The notes: generated by a model from the sequence alone, not told the origin. A stretch of DNA of 59,374 nt from Ornithinibacillus californiensis (GCF_001038485.1 NZ_LDUE01000009.1:1-59374); one strand, 5' to 3'; positions 17,484-26,362 are shown, counted from the first letter of the stretch. A program made the numbers and translations.

Positions 17484-18401
17484 GTGAGCAATCATCATGT
17501 ATATGAAAAGTTAATTAGCATTACATCTGAGATAAATGTGATGGTTAACGAGCCTTTAAAAAATCATACGTATACACGACTTGGTGGGCAAGCAGATTGG
17601 TTAGTTACACCGGAAACGTATGATGAGGTAAGACAGATTATAAAACTTGCAAACAAAGAAGAAATAGCCTTTACGCTATTAGGAAATGGTTCTAATTTAA
17701 TCGTAAAAGATGGCGGTATTCGTGGAATCGTCATGAATTTAAATAAGTTAAAAGAGATTAAGACAGAGGGTACAAAAGTTATTGCGCAAAGTGGTGCGCG
17801 TATTATTGATACATCAAGAGAAGCCCTAAAGCAACGGCTTACCGGTTTGGAGTTTGCATGTGGAATTCCAGGATCTGTAGGTGGAGCACTATATATGAAT
17901 GCAGGAGCGTATGGTGGAGAAATCAAGGATTGTTTAGAAAGTACGATTGTAGTAGATTCTAATGGTGATTTGCTAACATTACGTGCAGAAGACTTAGATT
18001 TAGAATACCGTACGAGTAACATTCCTGATAACGGGTATATCGTACTTGAAGCTACATTTGCCTTACAAGAGGGAGAGTATGATGAAATAAAGGCCGTCAT
18101 GGATGATTTAACCTATAAACGAGAGTCGAAGCAGCCATTGGAGTATCCATCCTGTGGAAGTGTGTTTAAACGACCTCCTGGATACTTTGCAGGTAAACTA
18201 ATCCAAGATAGCGGCTTACAAGGAACCCAAATCGGTGGTGCACAGGTTTCCTTGAAACATGCTGGCTTTATTGTAAATAAAGACAATGCTACTGCTGATG
18301 AATATATCAGTTTAATTCATCATGTTCAAGCGACTGTTAAAGAGAAGTTTGGTGTTACGCTTGAGCGTGAAGTTCGAATTATAGGAGAAGATCCACAATA
18401 A
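17484..18401 (+). CDS. murB: UDP-N-acetylenolpyruvoylglucosamine reductase MurB
   Basis: MurB reduces UDP-GlcNAc-enolpyruvate to UDP-MurNAc in peptidoglycan synthesis, using FAD and NADPH. The 305 residues show HTYTRLGGQADWLVTPET, LLGNGSNLIVKDGGIRG for FAD binding, GIPGSVGGALYMNAGAYGGE, the active-site CGSVFKRPPGYFAGKLI with the catalytic Ser, and LEREVRIIGE with the catalytic Glu near the end. It is the type II, short form seen in Bacillus. The start is GTG at 17484 after AAAGGA. It is outside the division cluster here, so a second murB elsewhere is possible. Confidence 0.93.
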   Translation: MSNHHVYEKLISITSEINVMVNEPLKNHTYTRLGGQADWLVTPETYDEVRQIIKLANKEEIAFTLLGNGSNLIVKDGGIRGIVMNLNKLKEIKTEGTKVIAQSGARIIDTSREALKQRLTGLEFACGIPGSVGGALYMNAGAYGGEIKDCLESTIVVDSNGDLLTLRAEDLDLEYRTSNIPDNGYIVLEATFALQEGEYDEIKAVMDDLTYKRESKQPLEYPSCGSVFKRPPGYFAGKLIQDSGLQGTQIGGAQVSLKHAGFIVNKDNATADEYISLIHHVQATVKEKFGVTLEREVRIIGEDPQ

Positions 18402-18403
18402 GA

Positions 18404-18435
18404 AAGGCTATGCGAGTAATCGCATAGCCTTTTAA
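18404..18435. terminator. bidirectional terminator between murB and ehuA
   Basis: AAGGCTATGCG pairs perfectly with CGCATAGCCTT over a 6-base loop, with T-runs on both strands. It serves the convergent ends of murB and ehuA. Confidence 0.9.
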
Positions 18436-19251
18436 TTAGCTTCTGAATCGGTATAAGAATTGCTGTAGTCGTTCATTATCAGATTCCTCAAGAACTTCAG
18501 AAGGTGCTCCTTGCTCCGCAATAACACCATCATCTAGGAAGATGACACGATCGGCAACTTCTAAAGCGAAGTCCATTTCATGTGTAACAAGTACCATAGC
18601 CATTTCGCCTTCTTTAGCAATATCACGAATAACCTCTAGTACTTCACCAACTAGCTCGGGATCTAGTGCAGAAGTAACCTCATCAAAAAGCATAATCTTC
18701 GGTCGCATAACTAAAGCGCGGGCCATAGCAACACGTTGCTTCTGACCACCTGATAATTGACTTGGATAATTATCTAATTTATCTCCAAGTCCAACCTTTT
18801 CTAACATTTCTATTGAACGTTTTCTTGCGGTCTCTTTACCTTCCTTTTTAACATGGATGGGTGCTGTCATACAGTTTTGCAAAATAGTCATATGAGGGAA
18901 GAGGTTAAAATGCTGGAAAACCATTCCGATGTCTCCACGAACCTCGCGTAAATGATGTTCACTAGCCGGAACTAATTTACCATTCTTCTCCATATGCCAA
19001 AGATTTTTCCCGTCCACTATAATCTCACCTGATGTTGGCTGTTCTAGGGTCATTAGCATACGAATGATTGTCGTTTTACCTGAGCCACTTGGACCAATTA
19101 AGGCAACCTTTTCACCAGGATAAATATCTAAATCTAGACCCTTTAAAACTTCTACATCTCCAAAGGATTTATGAACGTTTTTATATTCGACGATGGGGTC
19201 TGAATTTGTTTTAGAGATGCTAGAGCTATTTTCTTTTATAGATTCAGTCAT
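18436..19251 (-). CDS. ehuA: ectoine/hydroxyectoine ABC importer ATPase EhuA
   Basis: This 271-residue polar-amino-acid-type ABC ATPase has Walker A GPSGSGKTT (about residue 51), signature [15 protein letters not shown] (about 166), and Walker B MLFDEVTSALDPE. The Val in DEVTSALD, in place of the usual Pro, is as I recall common in EhuA. It is the last gene of ehuB-C-D-A and starts within the ehuD stop (TAATG). It supplies energy for uptake of the compatible solutes ectoine and hydroxyectoine. Confidence 0.87.
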   Translation of the reverse strand: MTESIKENSSSISKTNSDPIVEYKNVHKSFGDVEVLKGLDLDIYPGEKVALIGPSGSGKTTIIRMLMTLEQPTSGEIIVDGKNLWHMEKNGKLVPASEHHLREVRGDIGMVFQHFNLFPHMTILQNCMTAPIHVKKEGKETARKRSIEMLEKVGLGDKLDNYPSQLSGGQKQRVAMARALVMRPKIMLFDEVTSALDPELVGEVLEVIRDIAKEGEMAMVLVTHEMDFALEVADRVIFLDDGVIAEQGAPSEVLEESDNERLQQFLYRFRS

Positions 19252-19964
19252 TATACTACCGCTCCTTTACTGTCCTGAAGCGCTGCTTTTTTATCAAAGC
19301 GGCGGTTCATTTTCTTTTCCAATTTATTGATTAAGATAGCTGAAGGATAACTTAATACTAAGAAAATAAGCGCAACAATGGTATAGGCTTCTAACATGCG
19401 GAAGTTATCCGTACCATATGTTTCAGCTAAAGCTAAGATACCAACTACCCCAATCGTTGAAGCTAGAGGAACTTCCTTAAACATAATGATTAAGTAATTT
19501 CCTAGCATTGGAATGGTCGGTGGTATTGCTTGTGGTAATATGATTTTAGTCCACTTTTGTCTCGTTGAAAAGTTTAACGCAGTAGACGCTTCCCATTGCC
19601 CCTTATCAACACCTTCTATTCCTGAACGATATACTTCACCAATATACGTACTAAAGTGTATACCTAGTCCTAGAATAGCAGCTTCAAAGGAAGAAAGGGA
19701 TACCCCAATTCCAGGAACCATCGGCCAAGCATAATAAATAAAAAACAATTGAATTAGTGGAGGAGTAGAACGTATAAACTCCATAATCCATGTAACAAGC
19801 CAGTTTACGGGTTTGAATTTAATTCTTCTCAAAAAGACCCACACAAATCCAAAAACTAACGCAAATAGAAAACATGCAAAGGTTAGTCCTACTGTAACAC
19901 CTAATCCTTGTAAGATATAAGGGAATGCTTCAAAAAACATATCCCATTTCCAATTAATATCCAT
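19251..19964 (-). CDS. ehuD: ectoine/hydroxyectoine ABC importer permease EhuD
   Basis: This 237-residue HisM-type permease has about five membrane helices. The conserved coupling loop with GQWEASTALNFSTRQKWTKIILPQAIPPTIP lies near residue 140. It pairs with EhuC. Start and stop are joined to its neighbours by TAATG overlaps, so expression is coupled. Confidence 0.87.
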   Translation of the reverse strand: MDINWKWDMFFEAFPYILQGLGVTVGLTFACFLFALVFGFVWVFLRRIKFKPVNWLVTWIMEFIRSTPPLIQLFFIYYAWPMVPGIGVSLSSFEAAILGLGIHFSTYIGEVYRSGIEGVDKGQWEASTALNFSTRQKWTKIILPQAIPPTIPMLGNYLIIMFKEVPLASTIGVVGILALAETYGTDNFRMLEAYTIVALIFLVLSYPSAILINKLEKKMNRRFDKKAALQDSKGAVV

Positions 19965-20626
19965 TAACTAGCCACTCCTCTCTTCGAAATCTGCTCGCCT
20001 TTACGCGTTAGGAAGATTAGTGGCAATGCCATAATAAAGTAGAATACTAGTAATAGTAAATACACGGTAGGTGCCGCGGATAGATTTGTACTTCTTAAGA
20101 TGTTTCCATGGTATAAGATATCTGTCATTCCAATCAATGAAACGAGTGAAGTTGCTTTCAGTATTTGAATGAGATAATTTCCAAACTCAGGTAACATCAT
20201 GCGAAGAGCTTGGGGGAAGATAACGATTCTCATGCGTTGAGCGCGAGAAAGGTTAAGCGCAATAGATGCCTCCGTTTGTCCTTTATCAACGGCTAGAATG
20301 GATCCGCGAACAATCTCAGACATATAGGCGCCATAATTTAATGATATGGCTAATACCCCAGCCATAAGTCGGTTATCAATACCAACATCGAATAGCATAG
20401 GAATCGCATAGTATAGCCAGAATAGCTGTACGATTAACGAGGTGCCTCGAAAGATTTCCACGTAAACACTCGTACCAGCTCTAACTAGTTTATTATTGGA
20501 TACACGACAAAGACCTGCAATAAAAGCAAATAAGTAGCTAAATATTGTTGAAAGAATGAAGACTGTAATCGTGATATTTATCCCCTTCATTAATACAGGG
20601 AAAACTTCTATAATGGCATTAATCAT
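19964..20626 (-). CDS. ehuC: ectoine/hydroxyectoine ABC importer permease EhuC
   Basis: This HisM-type permease has about five helices and the coupling loop DKGQTEASIALNLSRAQRMRIVIFPQALRMMLPEFG. I prefer the ATG at 20626 because AAAGGAG lies five bases before it. A GTG two codons upstream would sit against the ribosome-binding site. The result is 220 residues. A strong intercistronic terminator separates it from ehuB, so permease levels should be lower than those of the binding protein. Confidence 0.87.
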   Translation of the reverse strand: MINAIIEVFPVLMKGINITITVFILSTIFSYLFAFIAGLCRVSNNKLVRAGTSVYVEIFRGTSLIVQLFWLYYAIPMLFDVGIDNRLMAGVLAISLNYGAYMSEIVRGSILAVDKGQTEASIALNLSRAQRMRIVIFPQALRMMLPEFGNYLIQILKATSLVSLIGMTDILYHGNILRSTNLSAAPTVYLLLLVFYFIMALPLIFLTRKGEQISKRGVAS

Positions 20627-20647
20627 AATCACTCCTTTGAAAAGCTT

Positions 20648-20698
20648 TAAAAAACTCCATAGGGACTGACCCCCTGATGGGGAAAACCCTATGGAGTC
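20648..20698 (-). terminator. intercistronic terminator/attenuator between ehuB and ehuC
   Basis: On the minus strand ACTCCATAGGG pairs perfectly with CCCTATGGAGT (20654-20664 with 20687-20697) and is followed by TTTTTTAAAG. The loop contains the motif GGGACTGACCCC on the plus strand. A partial terminator after the first gene is a common way to make more binding protein than permease. Confidence 0.85.
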
Positions 20699-20722
20699 TT
20701 GTTGAAATTAGGACCGTATTAT

Positions 20723-21583
20723 TTAAATCTCACCGCTGCAGACTTTTTCAGTTGTAATTTCATCTGGAACCATATTCATCTGTTCACTGAAGCCATTCTT
20801 TTCTAATAACTCAGCAACAGTACCATCGGCTTTAAGTTCAGCAAGTACTTCATTGTAAGCCTCAAGTAGTTCTTCATCTTCCAGATTAAATGCAGCTGCC
20901 CCATAACTTGGTACACCTTCTACATCTGGTTGTTCAAATGTTTCAACAAACTCCAGTTCATCAGTGCCAGCAGAAGCTAGAGCATCCTTGATAGTCATCT
21001 CTGTTCCAGTTGTTGCATGAGCACGTCCTGATTGCACAGCAGCAATCGATGCTGGAATATCTGGTACAGAAAGGATTTGACTAGGGTCTACGCCACTTTC
21101 CTTTAAAAAGTCATTTTCTGTTGCACCTTGCATAACAGCAACAACTACATCTGGATTATTTGCAATATCTTCATAGCTTTCTAGATTAAGAGGATTACCT
21201 GTCTGTACGATTAGCCCTTCCCCATACATCATTTCCGGTTCACCAAAAGCTGCGTTCTCACAACGGTCTGGCTTAATTGCCATACCAGCAGTTATTACAT
21301 CGAATTGACCAGCATTTAGTCCAGAGATAAGTTGACCAAATTCTAGTAACTCCGATTCAACTTCTTCAACACCAAGCTCTGCGAATACGGCTGTGGCAAT
21401 GTCCACTGCAGCCCCTTTTAATTCACCATCTTCTTCATATGCATAAGGTTTTTCGTTGGCAAATCCAATCGTTACCTTACCTTCTTCCTGTAGCTTAGCC
21501 AATTTACTTTCTTCTTCTGATCCACATGCTGCTAAGAAAGCAATGGTTAAGCACAGTATGGATGCTACTAATAATTTCTTCAT
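20723..21583 (-). CDS. ehuB: ectoine/hydroxyectoine-binding lipoprotein EhuB
   Basis: This 286-residue solute-binding protein has a lipobox LAAC (Cys at about residue 20). The mature part begins with VTIGFANEKPYAYEEDGELKGAA and contains ITAGMAIKPDRCENAAF. From memory this KPxRC segment and the GFANE start match EhuB rather than general amino-acid receptors. The sequence is very acidic, as expected for an exposed protein of a salt-tolerant bacterium. It captures ectoines for osmoprotection or nutrition. The substrate is inferred from similarity and the gene order ehuB-C-D-A. Confidence 0.87.
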   Translation of the reverse strand: MKKLLVASILCLTIAFLAACGSEEESKLAKLQEEGKVTIGFANEKPYAYEEDGELKGAAVDIATAVFAELGVEEVESELLEFGQLISGLNAGQFDVITAGMAIKPDRCENAAFGEPEMMYGEGLIVQTGNPLNLESYEDIANNPDVVVAVMQGATENDFLKESGVDPSQILSVPDIPASIAAVQSGRAHATTGTEMTIKDALASAGTDELEFVETFEQPDVEGVPSYGAAAFNLEDEELLEAYNEVLAELKADGTVAELLEKNGFSEQMNMVPDEITTEKVCSGEI

Positions 21584-21985
21584 AAAGTATAAAAACCTCC
21601 TATAATTTTAAATACTCCAACTCTAAAAGCTAGATGTATTAGTAAATAGATTAGAACTTCTAACTGGGTAACTGGATGGGTTTATGTACGAAGGATTTAG
21701 GAAAAGATATTGGGGTATATCTTTGGTAAACAGTTACATGTTAATGTTACCGATATATTACAGGGGAAACAAACCTAGTATTATTAGATAATTTTAAATT
21801 ATTTAGTATTAGATTTGATATAAGTGGAAGAGCTCTTTCATTCTTAAAGATGCGAGTATATTGTTAGTTTATCTAGCAAATCCTCAATATTCGACAAGGA
21901 ATATAAAACTATTTACCTAACAAATAGATGGTTTCATGTTAGAATATAACCAATGGATTCTACGCGAAAAGGGGGAGTAATAAAA
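21584..21985. other. 402-base intergenic region, promoters only
   Basis: The region between the divergent ehuB and YtzI-like genes is AT-rich and must hold both promoters. I see a GGAGG site for ehuB at the left end. There is a small hairpin AAGATAT/ATATCTT at 21704-21724, and a short dyad GGTAA...TTACC around 21726-21752. No gene or repeat family member is recognisable. Osmotic control of ehuB is plausible but I cannot point to a site. Confidence 0.5.
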
Positions 21986-22159
21986 ATGATATGGGTCGTT
22001 GCGATTATTTGTATTGTTATTACGGCAATTGTTCTTTATTTATCTATATTAACGCTTGATAAAGGTTACGGATATAAACATAAAATTGATCCACTTCCTC
22101 CAAAGGTAGAGGGAGAAGCGGATGATAATGATGAAGAGTCATCGGATCGTTCAAACTAA
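21986..22159 (+). CDS. small YtzI-like membrane protein
   Basis: This 57-residue protein is one N-terminal membrane helix (MIWVVAIICIVITAIVLYLSILTL) followed by KGYGYKHKIDPLP and an acidic tail. The pattern resembles the YtzI family of Bacillus, whose function is unknown. I choose the ATG at 21986, nine bases after GGGGGAG, over the upstream in-frame ATG at 21953. Repeat R2 starts 20 bases after the stop. Confidence 0.7.
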   Translation: MIWVVAIICIVITAIVLYLSILTLDKGYGYKHKIDPLPPKVEGEADDNDEESSDRSN

Positions 22160-22179
22160 AATAAGTGGCTGCAATAAGT

Positions 22180-22429
22180 AAAGAAGAGATTAGGACAAAA
22201 GTAATTCTATCAAGGGTAAATCCGAACATTATTAATAGTGCATATAACCCGCCCCGGAAATATACTACGCTTTCCGTGGGCGGCTGGTGAGCCTCCTCAG
22301 AGCTATCGCTCTTGTGGGGTCTCACCGATGCCTATCCTCCCACAGGAGTCTCCGTATATTTCCGGGGCTAATAAGGTTATTGTTCGCATTTACATTCCTT
22401 TGATTTAGTTATGTCCCAATCTCTTCTTT
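22180..22429. repeat. dispersed hairpin repeat R2 with terminal inverted repeats
   Basis: This is the most complete short copy. Outer 21-base ends at 22180-22200 and 22409-22429 match as an inverted repeat at 19 of 21 positions (AAAGAAGAGATTRGGACA). The core has perfect 15-bp arms GCCCCGGAAATATAC (22251-22265) and GTATATTTCCGGGGC (22354-22368), the GTGGG/CCCAC and GGTGAG/CTCACC stems, and the short inner arm AGAGCTATCGCTCT. Both flanks are clearly similar to those of R7 in opposite orientation. It has no coding capacity and looks like a MITE-style element. Confidence 0.9.
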
Positions 22430-22561
22430 TATTGGAGATAGTTTTTTCAAAGTGATTTAAATAGCTGTATGTATTCCATAAAAAAGGCAGTATCCAATTT
22501 ACTATGAATATATTAGAATAAAGTAAACACATGTGAAGTGAATTGAACAAGGGGGAAGAAC

Positions 22562-23188
22562 ATGTACTTACTAATTAGTATAGTTATTGGTTATCTCTTT
22601 GGTTGTGTTCATGGTTCTCAATTAGTTGGAAAGTATAAAAAGATAGATATAAAAAAATCTGGTGTAAAAAATGCAGGAGCTTCTAACACAACCATTTTAT
22701 TAGGTTGGAAGTATGGCATACTTGTTGCCCTAATCGATATATTCAAAGGAACACTAGCCGTACTATTAATGCTTTATATTCTCAATGGAAACGCGATAAC
22801 TGGAGATGCTCAAATTCTATTAATCTATGTTACGGCATTAGCAGTTATCTTAGGTCACAATTTCCCAATTACCATGAAATTTAGTGGTGGCAAAGGAACA
22901 GCATCACTTGTTGGGATATTACTTGCCATTGATTGGAAAATTGCTTTAATCGGTATAGGGATTTTATTGATTTTCACCTTTGCTACCGACTACCTCGTCA
23001 TAGGTGTATTGATGATGTATATTTCATTTTTAGTTACAACGTATTATTTCTATGGTTTGGAGCCAACAATGATAGTTATACTACTATCTGTATTAAGTAT
23101 CTTGAAACATATAGAGAATTATAAACGTATTATCAATAAAGAAGAAAAAAAGCTCTCGAGCATGTTTCAGAAAAAAGAAGTAAAGTAA
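22562..23188 (+). CDS. PlsY-family glycerol-3-phosphate acyltransferase paralogue
   Basis: This 208-residue integral membrane protein has about five helices and the three PlsY motifs: GSQLVGKYKKIDIKKSG, NAGASNTTILLGWKYG, and LGHNFPITMKFSGGKGTAS near residue 97. PlsY transfers an acyl group from acyl-phosphate to glycerol-3-phosphate. Motif 2 has ASN where the classic enzyme has GNPG/GATN, so it may be a second, divergent copy rather than the housekeeping enzyme. The ATG follows GGGGGAA. A DUF456 gene follows after 15 bases, probably in the same operon. Confidence 0.82.
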   Translation: MYLLISIVIGYLFGCVHGSQLVGKYKKIDIKKSGVKNAGASNTTILLGWKYGILVALIDIFKGTLAVLLMLYILNGNAITGDAQILLIYVTALAVILGHNFPITMKFSGGKGTASLVGILLAIDWKIALIGIGILLIFTFATDYLVIGVLMMYISFLVTTYYFYGLEPTMIVILLSVLSILKHIENYKRIINKEEKKLSSMFQKKEVK

Positions 23189-23203
23189 TATTGGGGGTAA
23201 CTA

Positions 23204-23689
23204 ATGGTCGATATACTTCTATGGGTTATAATTGTAGCATTATTTGTTTTAAGCTTCGTCGGTGTGATTTATCCGATTATCCCTTCTGTACTGTTGATTT
23301 GGATTGGATTTCTATTGTACCAGTTTGGAATTAATGGAGAAGAGTTAGGTTGGGTATTCTGGACCCTCATGATTGTATTTACCGTTCTCTTATTTGTGGC
23401 AGATATTCTAGCAAATAGCTTCTTTGTTAAGAAGTTTGGTGGAAGTAAATGGGGGGAGAGAGGTGCAGCAATCGCAGTCATTGTTGGGTCCTTCATCATG
23501 CCGCCGTTTGGGATTATTGTCATTCCTTTCTTAGCGGTTCTAATTATTGAAATGGTTCAAAAAAGAACTTTTAATGAAGCTTTTAAGGCATCCATTGGTT
23601 CATTACTCGGTTTCTTAAGTGGAACGTTTGCTAAAGTATTTGTACAAATCATCATGATTATTCTATTTATCATTGGTGTTATTTCTTAA
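23204..23689 (+). CDS. DUF456 membrane protein
   Basis: This 161-residue, strongly hydrophobic protein has four or five helices with the DUF456 features VGVIYPIIPSVLLIWIG and FGGSKWGERGAAIAVIVGSF. Function is unknown. The glycine-rich membrane repeats resemble glycine-zipper packing. It lies 15 bases after the PlsY-like gene, with a GGGGGT site, and ends at a strong terminator. Confidence 0.8.
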   Translation: MVDILLWVIIVALFVLSFVGVIYPIIPSVLLIWIGFLLYQFGINGEELGWVFWTLMIVFTVLLFVADILANSFFVKKFGGSKWGERGAAIAVIVGSFIMPPFGIIVIPFLAVLIIEMVQKRTFNEAFKASIGSLLGFLSGTFAKVFVQIIMIILFIIGVIS

Positions 23690-23693
23690 AGGA

Positions 23694-23728
23694 AATGCAG
23701 CAGCTTTAAGTAGCTGCTGCATTATTTC
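23694..23728. terminator. bidirectional terminator between convergent genes
   Basis: AATGCAGCAGCT pairs perfectly with AGCTGCTGCATT over a 6-base loop. It overlaps the 3' end of the minus-strand tubby-like gene and serves both genes. Confidence 0.85.
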
Positions 23729-24212
23729 TTCTGCGTCGCTTCTGAATAGCGTTAACTCCCATAACGATAGTAATCCATTCGATTGATGGGATTGTATCAC
23801 TATAATTGATTAACTGGAATGCAGGAGATTCAAAGAAGTCATCCACACGTTTAAATTCACATATTAACGATCCGCTAGGGTTTAGAACCGAATACTCACG
23901 AGAAAAAGCCTCCGACTCAATAGTATAAAACCCCTGGTCACTTGCTTCATATTCAAAAAGTTTCCTAAAAAGTGCAAATCTAGCTCGAAGAATTCCCACT
24001 GTATCTTCAGTTGAATTCACTACATTCCATTTATGAGAAAAGAATGGAAAATATCCGCGTAATTGTAAGGTGCCTTCTGGATCTAATACATCAACGCCAT
24101 CAGAAAAGGCACTTTTTAAATCAAGTGTTCCTACAATTTCCTTTTGAGAATTATAAATATCCGTTGTTCCACTTGAGAAAAAATTGTCATGAAAATATAA
24201 GGTTTCAGCCAT
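23706..24212 (-). CDS. tubby/LURP-one-like beta-barrel protein
   Basis: This 168-residue soluble protein shows repeated short strands of the form IYNSQKEIVGTLDLKSAF, VDVLDPEGTLQLRG, WNVVNSTEDTVGILRARF and YSVLNPSGSLICEF. This is the rhythm of the LURP-one-related/tubby C-terminal fold that occurs in Firmicutes proteins of unknown role. The C terminus has a hydrophobic segment and a basic tail (KRRRR). The fold is inferred by eye; no function is assigned. Confidence 0.6.
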   Translation of the reverse strand: MAETLYFHDNFFSSGTTDIYNSQKEIVGTLDLKSAFSDGVDVLDPEGTLQLRGYFPFFSHKWNVVNSTEDTVGILRARFALFRKLFEYEASDQGFYTIESEAFSREYSVLNPSGSLICEFKRVDDFFESPAFQLINYSDTIPSIEWITIVMGVNAIQKRRRRNNAAAT

Positions 24213-24325
24213 AAAATCCCTCCTATTTATTGTATACGATAATAAGTGTTATGAGGTTTCAAATAATTTCGAATTCAATAGGATGAATAATTATATAGTA
24301 AGATAAAAATCATTTACTGGAAAAC

Positions 24326-24354
24326 TTGACTTTCTAACGGCTGGTCATTATATT
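24326..24354 (+). promoter_or_regulatory. proS promoter
   Basis: TTGACT at 24326-24331, a 17-base spacer and TATATT at 24349-24354 form a good sigma-A promoter immediately before the T-box leader. Confidence 0.8.
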
Positions 24355-24371
24355 AAACTTAATATGTAATA

Positions 24372-24618
24372 TTGAAACGTTGAAAAGGATTAGTACAATT
24401 TAGACTGTCTATTCAGAGAGGAAATGGTTGGTGAGAATTTCCATAGACGTTAATTGGAACCTGCCTTGGAGTTCGCCTTTAGATAGGTTTACCCCTTGAA
24501 AATGCGCGCGGTCCCTGACCGTTATCAAGCTAAGTGTACTATTTACAACCTGTAAATAGTAAACAAGGGTGGTACCACCAATCCTCGGTCCCTTTTACGG
24601 ATGGAGGTTTTTTTGTGT
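24372..24618 (+). promoter_or_regulatory. T-box leader (proline) upstream of proS
   Basis: The leader has the stem I signature AGAGAG...GGTTGGTGAGA, a T-box sequence AAGGGTGGTACCAC at 24566-24579, and a terminator (CCTC...GGAGG plus seven T) ending near 24617. The antiterminator bulge TGGT (24570-24573) matches tRNA ending ACCA. A CCT triplet at 24460-24462 in GGAACCTGCC is a fitting proline specifier. Uncharged tRNA-Pro should stabilise the antiterminator and turn on the synthetase gene. The specifier assignment rests on position by eye. Confidence 0.9.
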
Positions 24619-24671
24619 TTAATAAAGGCTGATTTCTTATAAGCAAGAGTTATGTTGTTCTGGCCAAAACC

Positions 24672-24789
24672 GCGGCCCGAATACACTCCGCTTTCCGCGG
24701 GCGGCTGGTGAGCCTCCTCAGAGCTAACGCTCTTGCGGGGTCTCACCGATGCCTTTCCTCCCGCAGGAGTCTCCGTGTATTCGGGCCGC
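24672..24789. repeat. dispersed hairpin repeat R3 (subfamily B) in the proS leader
   Basis: Perfect 15-bp arms GCGGCCCGAATACAC (24672-24686) and GTGTATTCGGGCCGC (24775-24789) enclose the CCGCGGG/CCCGCAGG stem, the GGTGAG/CTCACC stem and the short inner arm AGAGCTAACGCTCT. The GTGGG/CCCAC pair of other copies is GCGGG/CCCGC here, a compensated change. It sits between the T-box terminator and the proS ribosome-binding site. Confidence 0.92.
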
Positions 24790-24878
24790 TCAGAGCAACC
24801 GATATAAGTACACAGTTCTAATTAGGGAAACCTTGCCTTTCTAAAATAAAATAAAATAAATAAAAAGAGGTGCTAAAG

Positions 24879-26318
24879 ATGGGAAAGAAAAACAAAGATT
24901 TTGTAGAAAAAATCACAGCAATGGAAGATGACTTCGCACAATGGTACACCGACGTCGTCAAACAAGCAGAACTAGTAGAATACGGCCAAGTAAGAGGAAC
25001 AATGATCATTAAACCATATGGCTATGCCATTTGGGAAAATGTAAAAGACGAGTTAGACCGAATGATTAAAGAAACAGGTCACTCCAATGTACAATTTCCA
25101 TTATTTATCCCTGAAAGCTTACTGCAAAAAGAAGCAGATCATGTGGAGGGCTTTGCACCAGAAGTAGCTTGGGTAACCCATGGTGGAGATGAAAAATTAC
25201 AGGAGCGAATCGCAGTTCGACCAACATCAGAGGTTCTTTTCTGTGACTACTATTCAAAAAATATCCATTCATATCGTGACCTACCAAAGCTTTATAACCA
25301 ATGGGGAAATGTTGTGCGCTGGGAAAAGACAACTCGTCCATTCCTTCGTTCATCTGAATTCCACTGGCAAGAAGGGCATACAGCTCATGCAACAGATGAA
25401 GATGCGGCAAACGAAACAGATCGCATGTTAGAAGTATATGCCGATTTAGTAGAGAACTATCTGGCAGTACCAGTTTATCGTGGCCGAAAAACAGAAAAAG
25501 AAAAATTTGCTGGAGCAAAGTATACGTTAACTATTGAAGCACTAATGCATGATGGAAAGGCACTACAATCTGGAACTTCTCATCATTTTGGATCGGGATT
25601 TGCAGAAGCATTTAACATTACGTATTTAGATGAAAATGGTAAGAGTCAATTTGTTCACCAAACTTCTTGGGGACTATCAACTCGAATCATGGGAGCATTA
25701 ATCATGGTCCATGGGGATAACCGAGGCTTAGTTGTTCCACCAAGAATTGCACCTACACAAGCAATGATTGTTCCAATTGCCCAACACAAAGAGGGTGTAC
25801 TAGATAAGGCATATGAATTGCGTGATCAATTAAAATCACTAGTACGCGTAGATATCGATGCAAGTGATAAAATGCCTGGCTGGAAATTCAATGAGTATGA
25901 AATGAAGGGAATTCCTGTTCGAATTGAGATGGGACCAAAGGATATTGAAAAGGATCAAGTTGTACTAGTTCGCCGTGACACTGGTGAAAAAGAATTTGTG
26001 TCATTAAGTGATTTAAATGATCGCCTACCAGCTCTTCTTGAAGAAGTTCAACAAAACCTTTATGATAAAGCATTAGCACACCGCAACGAAAAAACTACCG
26101 TTGCAACAAACATGGATGAATTCAAACAAACGCTTGATGAAAAAGGTGGATTTATTAAAGCAATGTGGTGTGGTGATGTTGCTTGTGAGGAGAAAATTAA
26201 AGAAGATACGACTGCAACATCACGTTGTATACCTTTCGAGCAAGAAAAGGTATCTGATACATGTGTCTGCTGTGGCAAAGAAGCAAAAGAATTAGTGTAT
26301 TGGGCGAAAGCTTATTAA
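24879..26318 (+). CDS. proS: prolyl-tRNA synthetase, archaeal-type (ProS type 3)
   Basis: This class II synthetase charges tRNA-Pro. The start ATG at 24879 follows AGAGGTG by six bases; the upstream GTG is part of that ribosome-binding site. The 479 residues include [16 protein letters not shown] (motif 2) and [28 protein letters not shown] (motif 3). A C-terminal zinc-binding region follows ([10 protein letters not shown] ... SRCIPFEQ ... CVCCGKE). There is no inserted editing domain as in the bacterial type. Some Bacillaceae carry both types. T-box control and a strong terminator frame the gene. Confidence 0.95.
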   Translation: MGKKNKDFVEKITAMEDDFAQWYTDVVKQAELVEYGQVRGTMIIKPYGYAIWENVKDELDRMIKETGHSNVQFPLFIPESLLQKEADHVEGFAPEVAWVTHGGDEKLQERIAVRPTSEVLFCDYYSKNIHSYRDLPKLYNQWGNVVRWEKTTRPFLRSSEFHWQEGHTAHATDEDAANETDRMLEVYADLVENYLAVPVYRGRKTEKEKFAGAKYTLTIEALMHDGKALQSGTSHHFGSGFAEAFNITYLDENGKSQFVHQTSWGLSTRIMGALIMVHGDNRGLVVPPRIAPTQAMIVPIAQHKEGVLDKAYELRDQLKSLVRVDIDASDKMPGWKFNEYEMKGIPVRIEMGPKDIEKDQVVLVRRDTGEKEFVSLSDLNDRLPALLEEVQQNLYDKALAHRNEKTTVATNMDEFKQTLDEKGGFIKAMWCGDVACEEKIKEDTTATSRCIPFEQEKVSDTCVCCGKEAKELVYWAKAY

Positions 26319-26324
26319 ACGTTT

Positions 26325-26362
26325 AAAGGAGCTTGAGTAATTACTACTCAAGCTCCTTTTAC
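26325..26362. terminator. terminator between proS and yugO
   Basis: AAAGGAGCTTGAGTA pairs perfectly (15 bp) with TACTCAAGCTCCTTT, followed by TTAC on the plus strand and preceded by A's that give T's on the minus strand. Confidence 0.85.

Noticed and set aside
21584-21985. Riboswitch upstream of ehuB
   Set aside because: The 402-base gap shows only small weak hairpins and no motif of a known riboswitch class.
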